A stretch of 64,000 nt of DNA, taken from NCBI RefSeq assembly GCF_032854445.1, contig NC_088295.1, forward strand, positions 10,775,385 through 10,839,384, given 5' to 3'. Positions 1 to 12,851 of the stretch are shown piece by piece (the first letter of the stretch is position 1; every line of letters begins with the position of its first letter). This stretch comes from Liolophura sinensis (lineage: Eukaryota > Mollusca > Polyplacophora > Chitonida > Chitonidae). Both the position numbers and the translations under genes were made by a program. The notes under the pieces are model-generated. The model did not search any database. It had not been told where the DNA came from and saw nothing but the letters and a program-made list of their open reading frames with translations.

Positions 1-1140
1 GTATATGGTAAAATGGAAGACAATTACTCGACAAAACTCCTTGGCATGAAGTTGCAATCGAACCTTCGAAAGCTGGAGAGAAACATAGTGGGTTATAATG
101 CATTGCCTTTTATAAGAAGCTAGGCAGACTTTCCACTAACTAAATAACTATAAAACAAAGCAAATAAACAAAGAACATGTAAGTTGCTACTACTTAAAGA
201 TTTACATGCGCAGTAGACAGTCATCGAGAATGGTGTATCAATTCTCAGCTGATACATAAAATATGTTTATATGAAATCTAACAAGAACAAACTTTTTCGT
301 ATTTTTTTGACATAAGAGCATTTTAGAACGGTTGGAGAGTATAATATATCTTATACAGACGTTATATACCTCCAGCTTGTTTGGGGTGCACCAATATTAC
401 CAATATAACCAATGTTACTGAGAAGGTATGTACGTGTACAAGTGGGGACAGGATGTCAAGTCAGACAAATTCACGCAAATCCTGGAATTTTTCAGTTTGG
501 AAATTTTCAGTGATATCTTGCTGCCATTGCAGCTAAGCTGAAGACAGTTCTAACATAAGACAAGAAGGTGACTATGTGATATATGGTATAGACCGTTTTT
601 AATTGAGGTTGATTATTTATGATACAAAAGATTTCATCATAGAGAGTAAAAACTAGGTCACCGACGACATTATGATTGCTGGCAAATGGTCACAGGAAAC
701 CCGTGAAATACACCAGCTTGTCAATTTACCTCAGTTAGGATTTTAGTCTAACTGTTCATGCAACTGCTTAAATAATACTATATTCAATGCCATCGGTTTA
801 ACCAGCTATGAACAGATAGTTTATTATGGCAATGTTTATAAGTTGAATATAGGCCTGACTGGTCTCATTGATAATTTGACAAAAGTACACATAAAGACGA
901 CCTTATTTGGAGACCTTTTTTGACAGATCGTGTTAAATTACATGGTGTAGAAACGTAAACAACGCCAACATTTCATGGTTGTGGAATTTCAAAGGTAAGA
1001 TGACAACATCGGCCAAAAGATATATCCCAGTTAGGGTATCTGTTTTAAGTGCAGCCTACGGTAGCAAACTCAAGTCAACATTTGCTCTGCTTTGTTTGTT
1101 TTAAATGATTTTTTTCTGCGTAGTCACTGATCAGATTTTG
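1..1140. other. Intergenic, no gene recognised
   Basis: AT-rich sequence with no convincing exon on either strand. Positions about 635-790 share phrases (for example ACCTCAGTTAGGATTTTA and a nearby CATCGGTTTA) with a stretch at about 35005-35190, so part of it is an old dispersed repeat. Confidence 0.5.
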
Positions 1141-2760
1141 CCTTAATTCAATGAAGAATGGTTCTTGGGTTTGGCTTTGTTTGCTGCTCTGTATATGTGG
1201 CGTTTCGGTACAGATATACGGTACAAATTTTGCGACGTCACAATGGTTTGCTTTGGTTTCTCTACTGTGTCGCATTTTGGCAAAGATGCTGTGCAAGTTT
1301 TGCTTTGTCTCCGTGTTTCATGGTTCCCTGTTTTTTGTTTTTTTTTTGTTTTTTTGTTGGCTCTACTGTTGAGCATTTTGACACGGTTATTCAATGAAGA
1401 ATGCAAGGTTCTTTGGTTTGCTTTGTTTCCTCTACTATGCCGTTGGCGTTTGGGCACAGCTATACGGCACATTGATGAATGGTTTGCTTTGTTTCTTCTT
1501 CTATGCCTTTGGCATTAGGGCACAGCTATACGGTACAGTGGTGAATGGTTTGTTTTGTGTGATCTACTGTGCCTTTGGCGTTTGGGCACAGCTATACGGC
1601 ACAATGATGAATGGTTTGTTTTGTGTGATCTACTGTGCCTTTGGCGTTTGGGCACAGCTATACGGCACAATGATGAATGGTTTGCTTTGTTTCCTCTTCT
1701 ATGCCTTTGGCGTTAGGACACAGCTATACGGTACAATGATGAATGGTTTGCTTTGTTTCTTCTTCTATGCCTTTGGCATTAGGGCACAGCTATACGACAC
1801 AATGATGAATGGTTTGTTTTGTGTGATCTACTGTGCCTTTGGCGTTTGGGCATAGCTATACGGCACCATGATGAATGGTTTGTTTTGTGTGATCTACTGT
1901 GCCTTTGGCGTTTGGGCACAGTTATACGGCACAATGATGAATGGTTTGCTTTGTTTCCTCTTCTATGCCTTTGGCGTTAGGACACAGCTATACGGTACAA
2001 TGATGAATGGTTTGTTTTGTGTGATCTACTGTGCCTTTGGCGTTTGGGCACAGCTATACGGCACAATGATGAATGGTTTGTTTTGTGTGATCTACTGTGC
2101 CTTTGGCGTTTGGGCACAGCTATACGACACAATGATGAATGGTTTGCTTTGTTTCCTCTTCTATGCATTTGGCGTTAGGACACAGCTATACGGTACAATG
2201 ATGAATGGTTTGTTTTGTATGATCTACTGTGCCTTTGGCGTTTGGGCACAGCTATACGGTACAATGATGAATGGTTTGTTTTGTGTGGTCTACTGTGCCT
2301 TTGGCGTTTGGGCACAGCTATACGACACAATGATGAATGGTTTGCTTTGTTTCCTCTTCTATGCATTTGGCGTTAGGACACAGCTATACGGTACAATGAT
2401 GAATGGTTTGTTTTGTGTGATCTACTGTGCCTTTGGCGTTTGGACACAGCTATACGGCACAATGATGAATGGTTTGCTTTGTTTCCTCTTCTATGCCTTT
2501 GGTGTTAGGACACAGCTATACGGTACAATGATGAATGGTTTGTTTTGTATGATCCACTGTGCCTTTGGCGTTTGGGCACAGCTATACGACACAATGATGA
2601 ATGGTTTGTTTTGTTTGCTCTACTGTGTAGCATTTTGGTATAGATGCTGCACACATTTTGCCTTGCCACAATGAAGAATGGTTCCTTGGTTTACTTTGTT
2701 TTCTACACGCCACCAATCTTTCCGCGTCACATTGAAGAATGGTTCCCTGGTTTACTTTGT
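1141..2760. repeat. 66-bp tandem satellite array with degenerate flanks
   Basis: About 17-18 head-to-tail copies of a 66-bp unit run from about 1475 to 2640. Each unit starts near ATGAATGGTTTG and ends near CAGCTATACGGCACA. Two subtypes alternate: A carries TGTTTTGTGTGATCTACTG and B carries TGCTTTGTTTCCTCTTCTA, often in the order A-A-B. Because 66 is a multiple of three, one plus-strand frame stays open for 22 residues per unit, broken once by TAG at 1853-1855 (one C-to-T type change of CAG). The flanks at 1141-1474 and 2641-2760 hold longer, diverged relatives of the unit (AATGAAGAATGGTTCCTTGG). The predicted peptide is hydrophobic and Cys-rich and resembles no family I know. I read this as non-coding satellite DNA; the open frame follows from the period. 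Confidence 0.93.
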
Positions 2761-4744
2761 TTGATCCGACCTATCGCATTTTGGATGGTTAGTGAAACAA
2801 TTTGCCACGTCTTGTGCAATTCATCTTTCAAGACACTTGCACGCACGTAATCACTTTTTCTCGCTCTCTCTTTCTTTTTATCTTTGACAGTTCCGTCACA
2901 TAACTGACATTTCGTAAACAAAATTTTCTGCATTTTATCATTTTATCACATTTTTGAACATTTGTGTATATATGGCAAACACGTCTATAAACAGCCATCA
3001 TAATATGTCAAATAATTGGACTAAATCAGAATGCTGTGTTATACTTCAAAAGTGTCTCACTAACGTGTTTTAAGTTAGATCAAACCAATGCATTTTTAAA
3101 CTATTTGAAACGTCAACACCAAGGTTAGAATCAAAGGTAATTCAAAATCTACAACTTGGTAAAAATAAAGTGTGTAACGATCATGTAAACTAAATAGAAG
3201 GGACCAGTTCCTTGTGTATCTTTCATGTACCGGGATGTGATGCACTAAGCTCTGTAACCTCAATGTCATACGAAACTCCGACATACACGGAGTTCAAAAG
3301 TGTCTGTTCGAAATTTGATCTGCACATCGAGCAAAAATGGGGCTGGATTTAGGTACAGATTTGTTAACATTTGTGCTAGAAAAGGAAATTTGACTTGTTT
3401 GATGCGAGGAGTAGATAAGGTTTCTGAACAGAGGTGTTTAAAGTTCCTGGTACGGCATACAACGGCTGCCAGAGGGACTGACTTGTGTCAAAGGATTAAA
3501 ACACATGACAACATTCTCGGATTCTATCGTGTTGTTTTGATAGGATTTGGGCCACAATGGATAACTCAGTCACTTATGAAACTAGATAGTGTTCGTTTGG
3601 GGATAAACTGTTCCTAAGACGTGTAACCAGCTAGATAAATATGTGATTAGATCTGTCCTAGCCTAGACTGTGTAAAGATCCCAACACGGGGGTTCGGGAA
3701 GGGCTTGCCCCCACAGGGTCATTACACGCAGACTTCACCAAGACTTGCAAGGGGTGTGTCACTGTTTCCATGTTTTCTCTGGAATAGCATTACCTGTAGA
3801 GCTTTGTAGAGGCTTGAGCGAGGCGGCATGGTTGCTTTGAGAGGCACAGGTACTGTAGGTAGTCGAGACAGCTGACAGCGTAATCTATCCGTAAGCTGGG
3901 TCAAGGGTCGCACCTCACACGGCTCATGGGCCCAGATTCATTTGTACCTGGCTTTTCACAAAATGTGTCGGCAAAGAAAGAAAAACTGCATCTTGTCTAC
4001 TCCGCCTATTGTTCTCATCTTGGCTTCTTAAAGTCCAGCGACCACCCAGGTAGAGGTAAACGGATCAGTAAGTCAGAGGCGTGTCTTGATTTGGCGTTCG
4101 TATCGATGGCGGCAAACGGCGGAGATATGTTCCCTAGAAGGGCTTCAGACTGATGGAAGGAACCCTCAAGATGTAAACTATACCATCGTGGACCTACAGC
4201 GCGTCTGTCAGCTGGCCCTTGCTCTCTCGAGGACATGACAGCTACACCGTTGACTTGACTTTAGTTTGAAAGTACCTTCCTTGGTGGCCAGAGGCGATGT
4301 TACGTTTTACCTTTAGGGCGCGATGACTGACGTGAATGCAGGCTCACATCACATCCTGTCACACTGGAAATCACGGCCTTCTTCAGCCATTCAGCCATTG
4401 TTTATAGGTTAGACAGGCATACACTCACTGAAATAATGTTGGTAGCATTTAAAATAGCTTTTAATGAATTTATTTGCATTAACTTAGTCACCATTTTTTA
4501 TGCCGTACTAAAAATTGTAGTTTCTGGATGCAGGAGGATGGTTGACGTAGAAAAAAACCAACAGAATCAGGTGGAAAGCGTCGACTATCACCAGGTAAAC
4601 CTGACAAACCCTCTGACTTAAAACTGGATTCAAACGCGCAACCCCATTGGTCAAGGATTATCGGCTCCAGTGAAACAAACCGACGTTTTCAAGACTGAGT
4701 CAGCAAGCAACCTTGAAAATTTAATTTTGCACAGCAAACTAAAG
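2761..4744. other. Intergenic, no gene recognised
   Basis: Several short open frames exist on both strands (the longest about 105 codons at 3300-3617, opening with GTG), but none shows a known motif or a splice-site pair. A small G-run/C-run hairpin (GGGGG at 3688, CCCCC at 3708) is the only local structure seen. Confidence 0.45.
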
Positions 4745-5160
4745 CAATTTCTTTGTTTTGTTTCCATCCATTCCTTCACCACCTCACCCACTCGTCAAAT
4801 CACTCGTTCATCTATGCCTGCTCTCGCTCACTCACTCATGTTTCGTTCACTCCTCAATATCACTCATTCATCCATAGACTTACTCATTCATTGCAATGCA
4901 CTCACATGCTTACTCGCTTACTCATCCACCCGCCATCCACCATTTTTCCTCATATCACTCACTCACACACTCACTCGCCACCTCATCCACTCGTGATATC
5001 ACCCATTCATTAATGCACTCACTTACTCACTCTCCACCCATCATTTATTCCTCATATCACTCACAATGCACTCACTCACTCACACACTCACTCGCCACCT
5101 CATTCACTCGTGATATCACCCATTCATCAATGCACTCAATCACTCGCCATCCCTGACATC
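4745..5160. repeat. CACT/CATTC-rich simple and tandem repeat
   Basis: The region is built of CACTCACT, CATTCATC and related tetramers. Within it a segment of about 117 bp is duplicated: CACACACTCACTCGCCA occurs at 4964 and again at 5081, each followed by a matching TCGTGATATCACCCATTCAT. The CACTCACT core matches the tail of SINE family 2 seen elsewhere in the window, so the block may have grown from such a tail. Confidence 0.8.
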
Positions 5161-5506
5161 GATGCACTGGGTTCACTAGCTTCATTATCTTATCCATCAT
5201 CTTGCCTATCTCAGATTTCAACAATCTGCTTTTATGATGTTTCATGATCAACACAGTTACTAAGAAATTATCTTTATGAGTATTAAATAAATATTACAAT
5301 GTTGATTACGAAATATATAACACAATAACTATTGGATAGGTGACATAAATATTAATGATTTGTATGTACCCATATATAGCCTTGAGACAACTGTTTTTGA
5401 TACTATACATCACAAATAAAATAAATAAAAATTATCTTAAAATTGCTAAGATTTTAACTTAGTGTTTATACCGTTAATGTGTACATAATTAGCATGGGTA
5501 CCATTA

Positions 5507-5560
5507 TTTATTTATTTGATTGGTGTTTTATTTCACTTATACGACCGCGAGGATACCAAT
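5507..5560 (-). mobile_element. SINE family 1, 3' tail fragment
   Basis: Begins TATTTATTTATTTGATTGG and continues GTGTTTTATTTCACTTATACGACCGCGAGG. This is the reverse complement of the tail half of the full-length element at 43308-43554, with an internal deletion. Confidence 0.7.
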
Positions 5561-6063
5561 AATGTGTATTACTCACCACTGCACTGCATGTGACGTCACC
5601 AGCTCCTTGTAAAACTCGCCCATGGCCTGAAAACACTACCCTACGCAAAAACACATTTAATATATTTCCTGTAAGGCTTTAAAACTTAAGAAAACGTTGA
5701 CAAAAGAACTAGCATATCACTACAAAAGTTAAATTCCTTTTATTCTGGTCCCAGTGTATTTTAAGAATGACACCATATTAACTGGCGTATTTACAAAGCT
5801 TAATAAATTAAGTAAATTTTCACTTTGGCGTGTATTTACAACCCCTTAAAGATTTGTTTTCAGCTTTCACAGAAATCTCTTAAGCTTTGCACTTTTTAAA
5901 CCTAATAACAAGCTAAAATTTCAGTTTGGTATATACTTTCACAGCAGAAAAATGCAATTTCAGTTGGTATATATTTAAAACCTCTCATTCATGTGCTGTG
6001 ATATATTTCAATATCACATTTACAATTTTTTAGGAAATTATAAATCTCATTGTAATTGCTCAT

Positions 6064-6200
6064 TAAGGCGTGGCCTTCGCCGCAGCATGTAGTCCTCTGA
6101 ACAACAAGCTGGCGGGATCGAATCCACTTCCGGCTACTCCGTTTTTCACAACCCAGAAATTTGTACAAGTGAAACATTCTTGAATACGGCTGTCACGCTA
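6064..6200 (+). mobile_element. Diverged tRNA-like SINE fragment
   Basis: Contains a B-box-like GGGATCGAATCC and, about 65 bp further on, GTGAAACATTCTTGAATACGG, which matches the conserved body phrase of SINE family 1 (GTGAAATATTCTTGAGTGCGG). The part between differs from family 1. It looks like a related element with another head. No target-site duplication was identified. Confidence 0.45.
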
Positions 6201-7710
6201 CGGTACATTAATACTTCGTTGAAAAAGTGATGTTATAACACGCTGCCAGAAATTCCGATTTATGATGTAGTCTTTTTTGTAGGATAGGGATTTCAAAATA
6301 TATATTGGCATTATAGATCACAAAATTGTGAAAGCTTTGACCTTTGAAATATATCTATACAACAACATTGATCACAGTTTAGTGTCATTTCTTTTAAATG
6401 ACAACAGAAAACCTGTGTTTTATTTTAGTAATTAATAATGTTGATAAAGTTTGTCATCATTCATTGTAACAAGATTTATAGTGATAGAGGATTTATGGGG
6501 CTTTCATCAGAAAGTATTAAACACTGCCGTGTAACATTTTGTACAATTTCTCCATTTTAAATGTTTAGGAATGGGCACTAACTATTTTTGAGGTAACAGT
6601 TTACAAGTTTGGGTGATTTCACAAATCTTAACAATCAGTTTACGTTTATGGGTTATTTAACATTTTGTTTTCAACATTGTATCTGGGCAGTGGCCAAGAA
6701 ACTGTATTCATAATATATATACACGAAGCATAATTATACTGGTATGTTACAAACGAGCTATATCCATATAGTTATGTTAAAAAGTGTCTTTTGAAAAGTA
6801 TAGGATGTATCCTTATTCATGTATTTTTTTTTTAAAAATTCAAATAAAATTGGGTAAATTAAAAGCACGATCTTCAGTGATTGCTTCCTCCCGACGATAA
6901 TAGCAAGTTTTCAAATAATTATTTAGGTCATAAATTTATATCTGGCGTTTTCCTGATTTTATCATTATACTAGTTAATTATTCGTTATTATTATTGTTTA
7001 TAAATATTTTATGATTGTTTGCCTGGCAGTAAACATTAATGTACCCCCTGATATTTTCTTCTATACATGTTTTTCAATTGTGTCTCTATGGGCAGGTCCA
7101 GGTTATATGCCGTGCTTATACTGTTTTGACAATAATGTTTCAAATAAGACAAATAAGGTAAAATAAACCAGACTGTGGATTATGAAAACATGACCCTGAA
7201 ACTAAGACAATTTAATCTTCAGTGCACGCAAGAACTTGCATCGAATAATTTGTTTCGGTACATATCTTATTAAGTTTATATTACAAAATACATTTACAGT
7301 GACACAGTTTGTTGCTTTTTCACTTCATTTTACCTCAAAGCTCTCGCATGCGAGTCAAAACAATGAAATGATACAAGGTCCACACTAGCTTAAGTGTACT
7401 AGTATGAAAAATAATAAGGTTATTTGTGGACGCAAGTTCGCACATTTTGACGCTGTCATTAGATGACTGTGTATGTGTGTCTACATACAAATAAGTGAAA
7501 CTATACTCGGTAAACGTAATTAAGTTAAAAGGAGTGGAGTAGCTTGTAGCTATTACAGGTCTGTCAAAGTAGAGTGCTTGAGGTTTCAAACAAATGCTTA
7601 AGTATCGATTTGGCTGTCCACACAGGACGGAGAGCCTTACATGCCATAATTCATAGAATTCACTGGGTAAGCTTCATTGTCAAGAAATTTACACTCACAC
7701 ACATATCGTT

Positions 7711-7990
7711 AATATTTATTTATTTGATTGGTGTTTTACACCGTAGTCAACAATTAATATTTAGGCTGGCAATCGTTCAGCCTTTTCATATCAGTCCTCA
7801 TCGGTGAGTTTTCACAGGGTAGGAACATCATGCTCGAAATATAAAGAGTTAATTAATTTGTGTACTTATTTGATTGGCGTTTTACAACGACATGAAGAAT
7901 ATTTCACTTATATGAGGACGGCCAGCGTAATGGTGGGAGGAAACTGGGCAAAGACCGGGGGAAACATGAACCTATCATCCATTGGAAGGA
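7711..7990 (-). mobile_element. Two SINE family 1 fragments
   Basis: Two minus-oriented pieces lie close together: 7711-7755 (TATTTATTTATTTGATTGG, then GTGTTTTACACCGTA) and 7855-7990 (TTATTTGATTGGCGTTTTAC, then ATTTCACTTATATGAGGACGGCC, GGTGGGAGGAAACTGGG and GACCGGGGGAAAC). The second keeps most of the element body but lacks the tRNA-like head. Confidence 0.75.
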
Positions 7991-8000
7991 TATTCAATAT

Positions 8001-9239
8001 GTTAAATATTATTTTGTTATAATTATTTTATCTTGCCACGTTTGCAGACGGATATTGTTCATCGCGTTCGGCTCTTGGTCTAATATCTCCGTGATTAGGA
8101 GTTGTGAGTGGTTTAGAGCTGTCAGACGAAAAACCTCGTGAGTTGAAATCGGTGGCTACATAAACTTGTCACTATTATCTAATCCGAGTCTTATCCCGGA
8201 AATGTGCAAATGTGCTGCAAGAGTTTGCTGCGTCTTTAAACTTCTCAACACTGGAATGGCAAATACTGAACAAGGGGCTTGTGGTTACATATCTGTCAGT
8301 AAGATGGCAAATTTAGAAACAACAAGGCGGAGAAAGCTAAATGCTCCCAGTTTACTCCAACACGCCACCGCTCAGCATACGTTTATTTTACGGCCGATTG
8401 ACAAGTTGGTTTGCTCTTTAGCCGAATTAAATCCAGAGAAACCCCTCTATTAAACCGCGGCTTGTCCTCATGTGTACACAGAGACAAACTTGAGCAGGCC
8501 AGCCTCGCCTTTTGGAGGGCCTCGTGTCTCGGCCGACCCTCCCCTGTCTATCCGCGCAGGCTAACCTCCAGTCACTCCGTCACAGTAATAGCGATTAATT
8601 TGTTTTCATGGCCCGAGTCGCAACCTTATGAAATCATTTGTGCCACACAAAGGATTATAAGAAATGAATTTGTTCGCCAGTAAGTAAGCATAATGACTGA
8701 CAAGACGTGGGTTCAGACTGTGTTAACATGCTTATCTGCTCCGCTAGTCTTTCGCCTTTCTCCTCCCATGTGACTCAGCGAATTACAGTTTGCTGCGAAC
8801 TTTTATTCAGAATTATCTTTATAAAGACAAAAATAAAGATGGATCGTAATATAAGTGTCGCATCATCGTCTTGTGTCTCACAGGAATTTTAATACAACGA
8901 TCCTTTGGCCATTTTCCTCTAAATATTAACAGTAGCTACGGCGACTTGCCAACGACCATCAAGAATTCACCATGCAGGCAAAACATCACCCGACTACATC
9001 TGGCTGATTTCCTGACAAATCCCTTGTCTCAGTTAGCTGTTAATTCTTTACAACTGCCATGTACATGTCTTGACATGTACATGTATGTATCCTATACATA
9101 AATGCCATAACTGAAATACGTTAAAATAATATCTATTTAAAATGTTCCTTTTTACGTCCATATTGTTCTGTTATTTTACTGTCGCTTTGATTGTCAAGTT
9201 CTATGCACGTGACTTGGGACGTTATACACAATGGAACAT
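8001..9239. other. Intergenic, no gene recognised; GC-richer core
   Basis: Positions about 8040-8780 are visibly richer in G+C and CpG than their surroundings and carry two overlapping open frames of 90-95 codons (8166-8453 and 8411-8683) without a known motif. A regulatory or exonic role is possible but unsupported. Confidence 0.35.
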
Positions 9240-9362
9240 CGGCGTTGGTCGTAGGTTTCCCCCCGGTTCTCTTCGGCTTCCTCTCACCATAATGCTGCCC
9301 ACCATCGTGTAACTGATATATTCTTGAGTATGCGTAAGACACCAATCAAATAAATAAATGAT
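9240..9362 (+). mobile_element. SINE family 1, tail half
   Basis: Reads GGTTTCCCCCCGGTTCTC, then CACCATAATGCTGCCC, GATATATTCTTGAGTATGCG and ACACCAATCAAATAAATAAA, the same order as positions 43458-43554 of the full copy. The head is missing. Confidence 0.8.
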
Positions 9363-9602
9363 AAATTCGCAATGGGCGTGATTGTGCAATTCTGCTTAAC
9401 CCCTTTCCGACCTGTGCAAAAAACATATCATTACTTATCATTATGCCACAACGATTGCAAACTATGACTTTTTTCTTTACGCGCACAGCTTTACAGAAAC
9501 ACTAAAGTATTACTGTAAAAACAAAATAGTTTGTTTGCGGGTAATGTTCCGTATTCAGCATCGACAACGTTCATGGAAGCACGAAATCGCCCTTCAACAA
9601 GA

Positions 9603-9860
9603 TATGACGCTTCAGCAGTGGTACGACCTCAGGTTTGTGGTATGACGCCTCAGCAGTGGTACGACCTCAGGTTTGTGGTATGACGCCTCAGCAGTGGTAC
9701 CACCTCAGGTTTGTGGTATGACGCCTCAGCAGTTGTACCACCTAAGGTATGTGATGTGACACCACATCTGTGGTAAGACCTCAGGTATGTGATATGACAT
9801 CTGGGGTATGACGTGATGCCACCATATGGTTTAAGACCTCTGGGATGTAATAATATCATT
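9603..9860. repeat. 38-bp minisatellite
   Basis: Four good 38-bp copies (unit beginning TATGACGCCTCAGCAGTGG and ending CTCAGGTTTGTGG) start at 9603. Increasingly diverged and shortened copies follow to about 9860. Confidence 0.88.
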
Positions 9861-12851
9861 GCCATGTGACATCTATAGGATGTGGAAAGACTTCTCGTGG
9901 GTCGATGTGAGAAGGCACGTGGATATATTAGGAATACACTTTATAATAATAAATGACTAATATCACATCAAAGCAGTGTTATACTTGACAAATGTAGTAA
10001 CACGTATGACCACTGAAATATGGCCACTTATTTTCCTGTTCATGTATATGCCCGAAAAAGTAGCGAAGTAGAAAAAAAATAAAAAAAATAGGTAAAAAAA
10101 GTAGGATTAGGTTACAAAAAAATGCGGTACGCTGATAGTTGCAAATTATTAAACGTCACCAGTTTAGAATTACTCAGAATGTTGTATTGTCATCATGTTT
10201 AACATACTAGCACATGAAAGCAATGCAAATGAAGCAGGCCTCGGAGATGTTTAGTCGACAAGCAGAATTAAAACTGGTGTAAATGTATGTTGGGGATGAA
10301 TGAATAGGGGGTAGGCATGAGAGGGAGGGTCGTTGGCTTTGTCTTCTATGCGTCTCTTCTAAATGAGTTTCATTCTATAAAAAGAGAGGACGTTTTCTTT
10401 CAGGAATGTCAAAATATTCCTCCCCCACAAATATGACGGTCAAGTTTTATTTCCGTTTTAGAGTGACATGTTACAGGATTTTTTATACATAGATGTAATG
10501 CAGGTGACTTTATAATTAAATTCATACACGGGAAAATATTGCCGCGCACTGCCATATTAAAGAAAATTTCTAAATATTTTTTACGAGTTAAAATCTACAA
10601 ATAAGAAAAAGTAAATAAATAACTTCTACAAGGAGAGATTGCAAGGCTAAATTGTTATTTATTTATTTGATTTGTGTTTTGAGGAAACGTGACAGAGACC
10701 GGGGGAAACTCACGCACATATGCAGCTTGTCCAAATTAAATGGTGGTTACTTAACTCATATATGTAATATGTGTCTATATATGTAAATTAACAAAATCAA
10801 AGCTCTACAAAAACATGTTTTATATATAGTGAAAACAGGGAATTTGTTATGAGCAAATCGGAAAAGCTTTATGTAAATGATCGAAACTTTCGTCCAAAAG
10901 TTGGGTGCTAAAGCTTACATTTTATCCCGAAGGATATCATCTTACCCTTCCCAACAAACTTCAAAACACCTTTCTCAAACAACAAAACTCGTAGAATCCG
11001 AAATGACTTAGTCATTGACGAAATGGTTTTTTTTAGAGCATTTCAAATGCACAGTGATACATACAGCTGGTAAATATACTGTTATATGTTGCTCGAAAAA
11101 CTGCTGGAGAAATCGACTCAAAGGAGACATAATGTTAAAAATAACAATTTATTGAAGTTTACGCTTGTACTTGGCCAGTCAAACGAATGTTTTTGCAAAA
11201 CATTAAGTTAAACTGGTTCCTGTAGGTTGGTTAACTTACTGTTTTAATGTCACCAAAGCAATTTACTCGACTGTAATTCAGCCTATAAATTTGCACAGCA
11301 GATTAAATGTTGGGTGAATTATGGAACATTTGTAAACTTGTATTGATTACGAATTAGGCATCTGCTGCAAGGCTAGAGGATTATATTATTTGTCGATTTG
11401 TGTCGGTAACAGATGCTGATAAGGCTGACAAGGCTGGTGGTGGGTGCGTGGGTTTTAAGATGCTCTGTCCCTCCCATGATGGGCGCGGTGTCCAACAAGG
11501 ATCTTCGGTTCCTGGGCAATCAGGGTTTGAATTTGGCTAATGGTGATGGTATTTTCCGACACAAGTGTCCCCTCTGTGGCCAATCCGGCAGTGTTGTGTG
11601 AGATGCACGTAGTACTGGTAACAATACCCGCGCTTATCCACCACCGACCAAGTGGCTTTGTGTATATGTGTGAAAAGAAGTGAGGAGCCCCTTAATCCTG
11701 ATCGTGTGTGTTTTTCTCTGACAGAGATTTAACAGCGATGCTGAAGGCGTGTGCCGTGCTCCGACCAGTTCCACTAACGCTAGAGATCGTCTTTGCCGGA
11801 GGTCAATTAAGCACGACCTCTGCAAGGATAATCAAGGATAGACTGCCAAACACAACTATGACATGCAATGTGAAAATTTAATATTTGTGCCATAAATACT
11901 GCCAAAGAATAAAGAGCTAAGAATTATAAACATATAATGCCCTCAAAAATGTAAAGCCTTTGACTGTTATGCATGTGGTTGAACTTGCGATTGAAGTGTT
12001 CATTTCAAGGATATAGCCTCATTTTGTATACGTTACAGCAAGGGTGAAGTCTAGAATTTATGACCTACTAAAATTTGATACAATTATTTAGTAATTACAA
12101 GTTTATAGACATATTTACCGATGCATTATCAAATCCTCGATGTCAACTCAAGCCTGTTATGGAAGTTAATGACATATAAGATGAAAATAAACTTGATATG
12201 ATATCCCGGTAGGGGCAGTTCCTCTAATGTGCCATCTATGGAGAATATTGCCCGGCACATTCCGTTTACTCGCCCAGATTACGATAACACTGACTGAGCC
12301 TATTTAACTAATACCGCGAATTCCGGATCAGCTTTATCAAGCGTTCATCTTTCTTCAAACAACACATCTCTTTTAAGTACCAAGGTATATTGGAGGCTAG
12401 GTATACCCTGTTGTACCATCGTCTGCCTCTTGTTTTCGAGGCATGATCTTATAGGCAGATTTAGCGCTTATCCCGTGTACACCCACCAGCACACCATCTT
12501 CGAATGTGTCTCACACTAGAACACACGGATTACCTTCTTCTTTGAAGTCGCCGATTGCCAGGTACGAACAACTGGAATCTCTTCACACGAGCAGTTTGTC
12601 TACCCCGCCCCCACCCCAAAGCTCTTCAGGTATTCATAGCGTTTAAACTAGAACTTGAGATTTACTGAATTAATTAAGTTTCCATCATGTTATCATGTTG
12701 AGTGGCGGCTGCCCTCGGAGGGCGTATACACATGGGGTACGCGCTAGGGCAAAGGCTGCTCCCTGGAGTCCGTGACACCACACACACTGATCATCCTTAA
12801 AACACCCAGCATTCACACCATGTTTGCATACACCATGAAATGAAACCGTTT
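9861..12851. other. Intergenic, no gene recognised
   Basis: No convincing exon on either strand. An A-rich stretch lies at about 10070-10130. A deleted SINE family 1 piece is at about 10655-10725 (TTATTTATTTATTTGATTTG, then GACAGAGACCGGGGGAAAC). Confidence 0.45.
10655..10725 (-). mobile_element. SINE family 1, internally deleted copy
   Basis: The tail (TTATTTATTTATTTG) is joined almost directly to GAGACCGGGGGAAACTCACG, with the intervening 70 or so bases of the family-1 body lost. Confidence 0.65.

Larger units (their letters stand above)
5161..7704. other. AT-rich intergenic region with SINE debris
   Basis: Very AT-rich and without a recognisable exon. It contains a family-1 SINE fragment at about 5507-5560 and a tRNA-like SINE-related piece at about 6064-6200, listed separately. 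Confidence 0.45.

Noticed and set aside
1394-2674. Long hydrophobic repeat protein of 153 plus 268 residues
   Set aside because: The open frame follows from a 66-bp period without stops in one frame. It contains a TAG, lacks known domains and has satellite-like subtype alternation.
3300-3617. 105-residue open frame
   Set aside because: It starts at GTG and shows no domain and no splice context.
3688-3712. Hairpin with GGGGG and CCCCC arms
   Set aside because: Only five consecutive pairs, with no surrounding structure; too weak to call.
9603-9860. CRISPR-like array
   Set aside because: The repeats are directly adjacent without unique spacers, and the genome is animal.
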